DNA of 64,000 bases from assembly GCA_028245195.1 (NCBI GenBank), contig JAOKCF010000006.1:39191-103190 (forward strand). The letters are read 5' to 3'. The notes beneath the pieces were generated by a model, which saw only the letters and a list, made by a program, of their open reading frames with translations, was not told the origin of the DNA and did not search any database. Positions 57,371-64,000 of this stretch are shown here, one piece after another. The first letter of the stretch is position 1, and the number at the start of each line of letters is the position of its first letter. The stretch comes from Vicingaceae bacterium (lineage in GTDB: Bacteria; Bacteroidota; Bacteroidia; Flavobacteriales_E; Vicingaceae). A program made the position numbers and the translations under genes.

Positions 57371-58852
57371 CTATCTAGGGTTGTTGAACAAATCTCTTGC
57401 TCTTTCTTGACCTTGTACGTTTTGATTTTCTCTAGTCCCTGGTCTCACATTAGCACCACGTTGAAGTGTTGTTTCCCATTGATTGTTTTGAACTTCTCCT
57501 GGTACATTAGAGTGCAAAACTTCATAGCCCAACATTTCATTAGAAGGACTGTAAAATATGAATTTGCGATCAGTTAATCCATTTAGTGCTGGTCGGTAAC
57601 ATTCAGAAAACTTATAGAACCTCCAGATAGAATAAGGGTTATTATTACTATCGTATTTTACATCCTGAACATCTGTAGGGGCGCCGTATTGTAAATAAAT
57701 CCGACCTCTATCTGTTTGATATCCTTTTACTCCTCCATAGCCAAATTTTTCGTCAACCAAAGTCAATTTTCGTTTGTAATCTTCCCATTGATAACCCGGA
57801 TCAATTGGGTTTCTGGTAACCCAAAAGTTTAGAAAATACCTCTGCATAAATTCTAGCTCAGCATATTTAAGTTGGTTATCTGCCCATGTCTTTTCATTTT
57901 CTTGTGAAATTACTCGAACGGACTTTATGTACTCTGCCATTAGCGCCGTATTTCTTATAGTGTCAACAAATGTTCCTTCAATAGATACTGTGCTGAGATC
58001 TGTTAAGTCTGGGTTTAATTTAAAAAACTGAACTCTTTTACTGCCAATTACTTCGTTATTTCTGTTTTTACATTCTACTAGCACTTCATAATTTCCAGTG
58101 GGTAATTTCTCTACGTTAAAAGGCTGTATGTGAGCTGTAATCGCTGTTGCTTTTAGTCTTTTTATTGCTCTAAGATTACCAGTAAGTTTTTCGTTCACGG
58201 CATCCCTAATTGAAATGTCGATAAAGTAATCTGCGCTATCGCCAAGTGATTTATTTGCATTGTATATCTCAAAATAAGCGCTTAGTTCACTATTATCTCG
58301 AATGTAATTGTGTGCAACGTTTGGTACTATGTCATAACCTACTTTAGAAAATTGATTTTTCGTTGCGGTTGGAATAATGTTATTTCCCAATTGAATATCG
58401 GAGAGTTTGATTACAGAAGGAGCGATTTTTAATGTGCTAATTTTGCCTGTTGCTTCTGCTATGCTTTGATTTACCAAATCCTTTGCAATTATAGTGTAGG
58501 TATATTCTCCTGCAGGAAAACTTAGTCTTTTTAAGTCCAATAAATCTAATGGGTTCTTATTTACTTCAGCTTCTGTGTATATCGGAGTATTAATTTGAAA
58601 CTTTTCGAATGCAATGACCTCTGTTCCTTTTTCAATCAAATACGTCATCTCAATGTTCGACTGAAATAACTCTACTTCACCCTCTTGTTTTATCATCGCA
58701 TAACCTAACGAACTACCATTTATAGAAAGGTAAAACTCAGTATAAGGTTTGTTTTCGCTTTGAAAATTGGCATAATCTATTGAGAAAATCACATTTGAGA
58801 ATAGCTGTGATATAAGTAAAACACCTAATAATAAGGATAAAGTCTTTTTCAT
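57371..58852 (-). CDS. GWxTD-domain protein
   Basis: 493 residues from the ATG at 58852 (MKKTLSLLLGVLLISQL), a signal peptide; an upstream start would add nine residues not resembling one. The conserved C-terminal domain is marked by YFLNFWVTRNP, GYQTDRGRIYLQYGAP (the GWxTD motif, with Y in place of W) and PYSIWRFYKF, about residues 340-450. Function is unknown; these secreted/outer envelope proteins occur widely in Bacteroidota. It is the upstream gene of a pair with a GT2 gene. Confidence 0.82.
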   Translation of the reverse strand: MKKTLSLLLGVLLISQLFSNVIFSIDYANFQSENKPYTEFYLSINGSSLGYAMIKQEGEVELFQSNIEMTYLIEKGTEVIAFEKFQINTPIYTEAEVNKNPLDLLDLKRLSFPAGEYTYTIIAKDLVNQSIAEATGKISTLKIAPSVIKLSDIQLGNNIIPTATKNQFSKVGYDIVPNVAHNYIRDNSELSAYFEIYNANKSLGDSADYFIDISIRDAVNEKLTGNLRAIKRLKATAITAHIQPFNVEKLPTGNYEVLVECKNRNNEVIGSKRVQFFKLNPDLTDLSTVSIEGTFVDTIRNTALMAEYIKSVRVISQENEKTWADNQLKYAELEFMQRYFLNFWVTRNPIDPGYQWEDYKRKLTLVDEKFGYGGVKGYQTDRGRIYLQYGAPTDVQDVKYDSNNNPYSIWRFYKFSECYRPALNGLTDRKFIFYSPSNEMLGYEVLHSNVPGEVQNNQWETTLQRGANVRPGTRENQNVQGQERARDLFNNPR

Positions 58853-58943
58853 AATTCTAAAATTACGAATACAAGACACATTTTATTTAAAATATGTTGT
58901 TAAAAGTTGTTTTTAAAATAAAAAGCTTTGGTAGTTTTGCGGC

Positions 58944-59028
58944 GGAGAAATGGCAGAGCGGTTGAATGCACTAGTCTTGAAAACTAGCATACTGAAAGGT
59001 ATCGGGGGTTCGAATCCCTCTTTCTCCG
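58944..59028 (+). tRNA. tRNA-Ser (anticodon UGA)
   Basis: 85 bases with a 7-bp acceptor stem GGAGAAA/TTTCTCC, a long variable arm as expected for serine, and anticodon loop CTTGAAA (TGA). The T-arm is GGGGGTTCGAATCCCTC. CCA is not encoded. Immediately followed by a strong terminator. Confidence 0.95.
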
Positions 59029-59030
59029 CT

Positions 59031-59065
59031 AAAAGCTCTGTAAATGTTTTATTTACAGAGCTTTT
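59031..59065 (+). terminator. Terminator after tRNA-Ser
   Basis: Arms AAAAGCTCTGTAAAT (59031-59045) and complement (59051-59065) around a 5-base loop, with T-rich sequence after it. Confidence 0.85.
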
Positions 59066-59191
59066 CCTTTTTGGTTGACAGAGTAGTTGACAGAAAGTGT
59101 CCTTTTATCACTTCAATATCTACCTGTTTTTGGTTTTTTGCTTTTTCCCTCATTGTTTTATTATTTATCTTTAGTATAAGCATCAAAACAG

Positions 59192-59722
59192 CTATTTTTT
59201 ATATACTTTGTTGGCAATAGTTTTTGTCTTAATAATATATATACCTTGTTTAAAATTCGATAAATCTATATTAACCTTATCTGTGCCTAAAACAGAAATC
59301 AAAGCTTTTTGAGTTAAATCTTTACCAAGTAAATCAAATATTTTAATTTGACTTAATTCTTTTTTATCACTTTTTAAAAAGATTTCATTTTTGGCAGGAT
59401 TTGGATATAGTTTTAAATTATTATTTATAGATGCAAAGTTTTCTATACCAAGTGTGGCAGGAAACTTTAATTCAATTTCGTCAAAAGCAATTCCTTGTGT
59501 TGTATTTAGGTATTTAGGTCGATTAAAGGCTGTTGTTTGGGTTACATTGTTTCCATTTCCACTTAGGTCGTTCCATGCAGAAACTGTTCCCGAACTATGA
59601 ATAACACTAGTTGTATCTGAAGCATCTAGCCACAGTGCAGGAGAATAAGTTGATGGTGTGAAGTTTTGTGCATTTAATTTGCATGTTAAAATTAATGCAA
59701 GTAAGAGTGTAAGCTTATTCAT
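59192..59722 (-). CDS. Shortened T9SS cargo with type-A sorting domain
   Basis: 176 residues. Signal peptide (cleavage near LNAQ), then a short laminin-G/concanavalin-like stretch (PALWLDASDTTSVIHSSG, WNDLSGNGNNV), and only about 30 residues later the type-A T9SS C-terminal sorting domain (LKLYPNPAKNEIFLKS, LSQIKIFDLLGKDL, GIYIIKTK). In full-length relatives several hundred residues separate these elements, so an internal deletion that kept the frame is likely, or a compact natural variant. It would be exported and either anchored to LPS or released. Confidence 0.8.
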   Translation of the reverse strand: MNKLTLLLALILTCKLNAQNFTPSTYSPALWLDASDTTSVIHSSGTVSAWNDLSGNGNNVTQTTAFNRPKYLNTTQGIAFDEIELKFPATLGIENFASINNNLKLYPNPAKNEIFLKSDKKELSQIKIFDLLGKDLTQKALISVLGTDKVNIDLSNFKQGIYIIKTKTIANKVYKK

Positions 59723-60143
59723 TTTTTTATAATTATTGTCAACATCTGCATAAACCGAAAAGTAAGTTTATTTCTCTTATGGTAGTCCCTAAATATTTCA
59801 TTTTGAACTAAAATGAAAGGTAATTAGGTTGTATAAATTTAAAAATGGTTCGAACCCAAATAAATTAATATTACTATCTGATTAACATAAGATTAATGAG
59901 ACTTATTTCAAAAGTTAGGAATTACCTATCAATTATTTCGAACTATTGAAACTGATTTTATTCTGTTGAAGTAGGTCATTTCTTAACTGTTAAGGATTCT
60001 GCATAGCTATTGTAAAGAGACAGCAATCATCTAATATTGCAGCAAATATGAGACATACTCAATTCACTGTTTAAAACCTTATCTTAATAAGTTAAAGGTT
60101 CAAACAGAATAATATTACTTTAGTATTTAAATTGCTCAACAAC
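59723..60143. other. Intergenic region without a recognisable gene
   Basis: About 420 bases of AT-rich sequence upstream of the 7TM-HD gene. One short palindrome, GGTTCGAACC at 59847-59856, resembles a tRNA T-arm and could be a stray integration-site fragment, but nothing else supports that. No RNA or coding signal seen. Confidence 0.3.
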
Positions 60144-62228
60144 ATGAATCGCATATTTAGCTTTATTAGAGATCGACATTCAATCATCCTGAAAGTAATA
60201 TTCTTTTGTCTTTCAGTGGGGTTAATTGTTTTTATCTTCCCAAGAGAGGGAAAGTTCAAATATGAATTTCAAAAAGGGAAACCCTGGCAGCACGTCGATT
60301 TAATTGCTCCATTCGATTTTCCTATTTACAAATCTGCAGAAGAACTTGATTCAGAACGTAAGGTAGTAAAACGTCAAATAAAGCCTTACTTTTTTAAAAG
60401 CGGAAGAGTTGAAACAGAAGAATTAGAACGTTTTTCAATTGAATTTGATAAGGGGTGGTCGAATGCTCTAGTAAATTCACAGTTAGAACAGGAAGAGGCT
60501 AATAAATTAAAGAACAATTACTTTTCGCAAGGCGAGCAGTTGTTGAAGCATATTTACGAACAGGGAATTATTGAAATTCATACAAGTATAGAGGGTGAAG
60601 ATGTAGGTTTTGAGGTAGCCGTTTTAGAGAATAATGTAGAAGTTGTAAAACCTATTTCTGAATTTTATACATTAAGGTCTGCATTTCAATATATTAATCA
60701 ATCCTTGCAAAAGGAGGAAGAGCTAGGTCGAAAGCTCTTGAGCGGTGCTTTGGAAAATTGCATAAAAAGAAACGTTTCTTACGATCAAGAGACGAATGAA
60801 TTTGTATTGAAACAGGAGTTAGAAAGTGTTTCTCCTACTTTAGGTATGATTCAAAAAGGGGAGCGGGTGGCAAGCACCGGAGATGTGCTTACTGAAGAGC
60901 AATATAAAATTTTGGACTCCCTTCGAACGGAATATGAATCTCAATTGGGCGAAAGCAGTAGTTTGACGTTGATTTTATTAGGACAAGTGATTCTAGTGGC
61001 GTTACTTATTTTATCATTGGGTTTATTCTTGTATTCCTTCCGCAAAGAAATAATCAATAGCGACACAAAAATTGTATTTCTATTATTTTTAATTGTACTT
61101 TTTGTATTTGGTGCAAAAGTCTTCTTAAGTATAGAAAACATCAACTTGTATTTATTACCATTTTGTGTGCTGCCCATTATTATTCGAACATTCTTCGATA
61201 TTCGTGTGGCATTATTTACCTTCTTAGTAACTATTCTTATTGTAGGTTTTGTAGCGCCTAATCCGTATGAGTTTATCATTATTCAAATGATTGCAGGAAT
61301 GTTGACCTTACTAAGCATTGTTAATTTAAGAAATAGGTCTCAGTTGTTTATTTCTTCATTGGTAGTTTTTTCCATGTATAGCGTTGTTTATTTAAGTATT
61401 GGTCTTATTCAAGAAGGAAGCTTTCAGGCAACCGATTGGAAGTTTCTTGGATGGTTTTTTGGAAGTGCCATGCTCACTCTATCCGCCTACCCTTTAATTT
61501 ATATATTCGAAAAGGTATTTGGTTTTGTATCGGATGTTACTTTAATGGAGCTTGCAGACACCAACAACAATCTGCTAAGGCAATTGAACATGAAGGCGCC
61601 GGGAACTTTTCAACACTCTTTGCAAGTTTCTAACTTGGCAGAAGAGGCGATTAGGGCAGTTGGTGGGAATGCACTTTTAATGCGCACAGGAGCGTTGTAC
61701 CATGATATAGGCAAAATGAACATGCCTAATTATTTTATAGAAAATAAAAACTCTGATTACAATCCACACAGTGAGTTGGCACCTGAAGAAAGTGCTGCCA
61801 TTATTATTGAGCACGTGATTAATGGAATTGAATTAGCGAAAAAAAATAAGTTGCCGGACATTATTATTGATTTCATAAGAACACACCATGGCACTACAAC
61901 CACTCGGTTCTTTTACAAGCAATACAAGGAAGACAATCCGGATGAAAAAGATGCTTCAAAGCGATTTCGATATCCTGGTCCATTGCCTTATTCTAAAGAA
62001 ACTGCAGTGTTAATGATGGCAGACTCTGTGGAAGCTGCTAGTCGAAGTCTATCAAAATACGACGGTGAATCAATTGAGAAATTAGTCAATACAATTATTG
62101 ATTCCCAGGTTAGAGAGCTCCAATTTGAAAATGCTAACATTACCTTTAAGGATATTAGTGGAATCAAGAAGATGTTCAAACGCAAACTGATGAGCATTTA
62201 CCATGTTCGAATAGAGTATCCGGATTAA
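60144..62228 (+). CDS. 7TM-HD phosphodiesterase (PgpH/YqfF type, c-di-AMP)
   Basis: 694 residues from the ATG at 60144; a TTG 12 bases earlier is less likely. One N-terminal transmembrane helix (about 15-35) is followed by an extracytoplasmic 7TMR-HDED-type domain (about 40-260), seven hydrophobic helices (about 270-460) and a cytosolic HD domain with HSLQVSNLAEEAIRAVG, ALYHDIGKM near residue 517 and IRTHHGTT. The order and the metal ligands match PgpH-type cyclic-di-AMP phosphodiesterases, which lower c-di-AMP and influence osmotic and potassium homeostasis. No c-di-AMP synthase is in the window. Confidence 0.88.
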   Translation: MNRIFSFIRDRHSIILKVIFFCLSVGLIVFIFPREGKFKYEFQKGKPWQHVDLIAPFDFPIYKSAEELDSERKVVKRQIKPYFFKSGRVETEELERFSIEFDKGWSNALVNSQLEQEEANKLKNNYFSQGEQLLKHIYEQGIIEIHTSIEGEDVGFEVAVLENNVEVVKPISEFYTLRSAFQYINQSLQKEEELGRKLLSGALENCIKRNVSYDQETNEFVLKQELESVSPTLGMIQKGERVASTGDVLTEEQYKILDSLRTEYESQLGESSSLTLILLGQVILVALLILSLGLFLYSFRKEIINSDTKIVFLLFLIVLFVFGAKVFLSIENINLYLLPFCVLPIIIRTFFDIRVALFTFLVTILIVGFVAPNPYEFIIIQMIAGMLTLLSIVNLRNRSQLFISSLVVFSMYSVVYLSIGLIQEGSFQATDWKFLGWFFGSAMLTLSAYPLIYIFEKVFGFVSDVTLMELADTNNNLLRQLNMKAPGTFQHSLQVSNLAEEAIRAVGGNALLMRTGALYHDIGKMNMPNYFIENKNSDYNPHSELAPEESAAIIIEHVINGIELAKKNKLPDIIIDFIRTHHGTTTTRFFYKQYKEDNPDEKDASKRFRYPGPLPYSKETAVLMMADSVEAASRSLSKYDGESIEKLVNTIIDSQVRELQFENANITFKDISGIKKMFKRKLMSIYHVRIEYPD

Positions 62229-62331
62229 CAATTGACGATTCACAGTTGTAAAGTAACAATTAATTATTCACATTAGTGATCTATACTTCCCCCTCATAAA
62301 ACAATTACACAAACCTTTAAGACTTTAGTCT

Positions 62332-62890
62332 TTATCTCTTTTGTTGAAACAATTCACTCAACTTATTGCTGGCAACAACTGTTATGAAAATGGCTAAGCC
62401 TAGGAAAACTGCCTACCACCAAGGTTCATAGTTGTTTCGCGAAGAATAAATTAGCTTGCCCCAACTTGCTTCTTCGGCAGCAATACCCAACCCTAAAAAG
62501 GATAGACTAGCTTCTAATAAAATCGCAGCGGCCATGCCAAAAGATAAACTAACAAAGACAGGACCTAGTGCATTTGGCAAGATATGCTTTCTAAGTATTT
62601 GAAAATTATTCATCGCAATTGCTTTGGCACTTTGTATGTAGTTTTCATTTCTCACCTTAAGGACTTCGCCTCTGGTATATTTCGCAATTGAGGTCTAAGC
62701 GACACTGGAAATAATAAGGATGGTCGTAAAAAATGTAGGTTTAATAACTGCTGACAAACAAACCAGTAAAAAAAGCAAAGGAATGGCATCAATAAGTTCT
62801 ATTACTCTGCTTATAGCAAGTTGTCAGGCTAATGCAAAAAAAAAAACAAGAGAGAGAGCAAACAGGGGTAGATTAATTTTTTCACAGGAT
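62332..62890 (-). pseudogene. DppC-type ABC permease, decayed
   Basis: One frame contains a long dipeptide/oligopeptide permease piece: YTRGEVLKVRNENYIQSAKA, the EAA-loop region AAILLEASLSFLGLGIAAEE, and the tail WGKLIYSSRNNYEPWW. In-frame stops interrupt it: TAG at 62413-62415, TAG at 62695-62697 (a conserved Trp position, AWT in relatives) and TGA at 62824-62826, with frame continuing on both sides; a further frame change occurs at the poly-A/T run near 62834. It lacks the N-terminal part and no partner permease, ATPase or binding protein is beside it. Confidence 0.8.
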
Positions 62891-62997
62891 GGCTTTAGAG
62901 CGCTAAAGATAGTGTAGAGTAGCTGAAAAAATATTTCAATTAAATGATTTTTTTACATACCTAATGGAATAACATTATTACTTTTGCCATCCGAATA

Positions 62998-63085
62998 GGA
63001 GAGGTGCCTGAGTGGCCGAAAGGAACGGTTTGCTAAATCGTCGTACGTTACAAGCGTACCCAGGGTTCGAATCCCTGTCTCTCCG
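62998..63085 (+). tRNA. tRNA-Ser (anticodon GCU)
   Basis: 88 bases with acceptor arm GGAGAGG/TCTCTCC (one G-U), long variable arm, anticodon loop TTGCTAA (GCT) and T-arm AGGGTTCGAATCCCT. CCA not encoded. Confidence 0.95.
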
Positions 63086-63191
63086 CAAGAGAATAGTTCT
63101 TTTAAATAAAGTTTTTTTTTATAGTTTATTGAAAGAAAACTAGTAATTTTAACCTTCCCAATTTAAGGTCAACCCTAAAAAATTACACTTT

Positions 63192-63265
63192 CGGGGTGTA
63201 GCGTAGCCCGGTATCGCGCCTCGTTTGGGACGAGGAGGTCGTAGGTTCGAATCCTGCCACCCCGA
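63192..63265 (+). tRNA. tRNA-Pro (anticodon UGG)
   Basis: 74 bases with acceptor arm CGGGGTG/CACCCCG, anticodon loop TTTGGGA (TGG) in a CCTCG/CGAGG stem and T-arm AGGTTCGAATCCT. CCA not encoded. Terminator follows. Confidence 0.95.
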
Positions 63266-63271
63266 CGAAAT

Positions 63272-63309
63272 AAAAGCCAATACTTTTGATTTACAAAGTG
63301 TTGGCTTTT
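63272..63309 (+). terminator. Terminator after tRNA-Pro
   Basis: Arms AAAAGCCAATACTTT (63272-63286) and AAAGTGTTGGCTTTT (63295-63309), one U-G pair, followed by T-rich sequence. Confidence 0.8.
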
Positions 63310-63461
63310 TTGTTTCTATCTTTTTGCACACATTTTGCACACTTAGGTTGATGGAACTCCTAATAACTTTCAGAAAAGAGTAGTTTATTTACCATTTATT
63401 CAATGGCTGAATACTGCAATTGTGATTCTTGCAATTAAACTAATTGAGTTTAGGAAACTAA

Positions 63462-63931
63462 CTAATCAAGTAAATCCTGCAAGGGTTTAACTTGAGAAGG
63501 TTTCCCTGCATTCGATACGAATTGAATAGGAGTAATTCCCAAGACTCTATTTGCTTGCCTCAACCTTTCATCAAGTTCTTCATCACTCAATTTCGATAGG
63601 TCTTCACAATCACATTTCTTGCCCAAATCCTCTGATTGAATTGCTCTCATTTTTGGCATAATAAAGGATGACATCTTGAGAATTAAGTCAAGTGCTTTGG
63701 CAGGTTCTTTCTCAGCAACTTCATTAATCCACTTGTCTATATTATCTAAGTTATTAGATAGAATTGTATTGACAGAATCTTGCTGCTTAGTTCTGGCGTT
63801 TTATCGTTGCCCTTGATGAGCTTTAAAAGGCGTTCCTCGCTTTTTTGCAATGCCTGTTGAAATTCAACTAATAAGGTGTTGGTTAATTCAATTGATGTTA
63901 AATCAATAATTCTTTTACTATTGGTAATCAT
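63462..63931 (-). pseudogene. Phage-type small protein (terminase-small-subunit-like), frameshifted
   Basis: From 63931 the frame reads MITNSKRIIDLTSIELTNTL and runs to TAG at 63746, but near 63775 a one-base shift leads into DSVNTILSNNLDNIDKWINE, EPAKALDLILKMSSFIMPKM and a charged tail DLSKLSDEELDERLRQ, ending at 63462. The KALDLILKM-x-IMPKM block resembles the small proteins encoded next to phage terminases (DUF5681/terminase small subunit style), so this may be a prophage edge next to the tRNA genes. Identification is by style only; no other phage genes are visible inside the window. Confidence 0.5.
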
Positions 63932-64000
63932 AAAAAATAATTTTAAATACAGGGGGACTATTCCCTCCCATATTTATAATTATCTGGTTTTATATTATTT

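Noticed and set aside
13205..62890. Reading the in-frame TAG codons as a recoded sense codon
   Set aside because: TAG ends clearly complete genes such as folD (23683-23685) and argS, and the lesions also include TAA, TGA and frameshifts, so nonsense mutation is the simpler explanation.
1..64000. CRISPR arrays, insertion sequences and rRNA operons
   Set aside because: I looked for regular direct repeats, transposase motifs with flanking inverted repeats and rRNA landmarks and found none.

Overview
The window is a 64-kb stretch of an AT-rich genome (roughly mid-30s % G+C by eye) from a member of the Bacteroidota, most likely a Flavobacteriia/Flavobacteriales-type gliding or T9SS-bearing marine-style bacterium. 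The support is: two type IX secretion (T9SS) type-B cargo proteins with PorP/SprF partners, a small type-A T9SS cargo, a GWxTD protein, PF14121-type putative porin, OMP-beta-barrel carboxypeptidase-like receptors, Bacteroidota promoter motifs (TAnnTTTG), and a tmRNA whose tag ends YALAA. I see no insertion sequence, CRISPR array or rRNA operon.

Layout. 1-4541 (+): peptide-utilisation operon: end of an isoaspartyl dipeptidase, OprP-type porin, M14 zinc carboxypeptidase, second OprP-type porin. 4578-8532 (-): formate-tetrahydrofolate ligase, a long PLP-dependent Cys/Met-type enzyme, a small unknown. 8641-13711 (+): SRPBCC-like protein, a decayed small secreted gene, guaA with a LysM/periplasmic-binding-like protein behind it, and a second decayed secreted gene. 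13733-18424 (-): lolA-ftsK and two DUF4412-like envelope proteins. 18606-24452 (+): arginase-argS, ffh-folD, and a Crp/Fnr regulator broken by a frameshift. 24709-28031: RRM protein, thioredoxin-like protein, putative porin, and a deletion scar joining remnants of a TauE/SafE exporter and a rhodanese. 28151-28915: tmRNA plus a candidate structured RNA. 28970-44066: acyl-CoA desaturase, first T9SS cassette (PKD adhesin, PorP/SprF, OmpA/PD40), outer-membrane beta-barrel receptor with LOG protein, broken GT-C/TPR gene, second desaturase. 44208-52005 (-): second T9SS cassette (SBBP adhesin, PorP/SprF, TPR/PD40/OmpA-like/DUF1573). 52146-58852: sugar kinase, RsmI-like methyltransferase, LMW-PTP, dnaA, thioesterase, GT2, GWxTD protein. 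58944-64000: three tRNAs, a shrunken T9SS cargo, the PgpH-type 7TM-HD phosphodiesterase, a dead DppC permease and a phage-type remnant.

How it fits together. The dominant theme is the cell surface: uptake porins, lipoprotein trafficking (LolA) and, above all, two separate modules in which a giant T9SS type-B cargo is paired with its own PorP/SprF-like outer membrane protein and an OmpA-type periplasmic anchor. The core genes (guaA, ffh, argS, ftsK, dnaA, folD, fhs, tmRNA) are intact and well formed.

The second theme is decay. At least seven loci carry nonsense codons, frameshifts or truncations (9233-9422, 13205-13711, 23768-24452, 27563-28031, 41065-42878, 62332-62890, 63462-63931), with further unidentifiable coding scraps. 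The in-frame stop codons argue that this is not only an indel artefact of sequencing. The best candidates for something undescribed are the structured RNA after tmRNA, the near-perfect palindromic operator before the first desaturase, and the non-canonical OmpA-like/DUF1573 partner in the second T9SS cassette.
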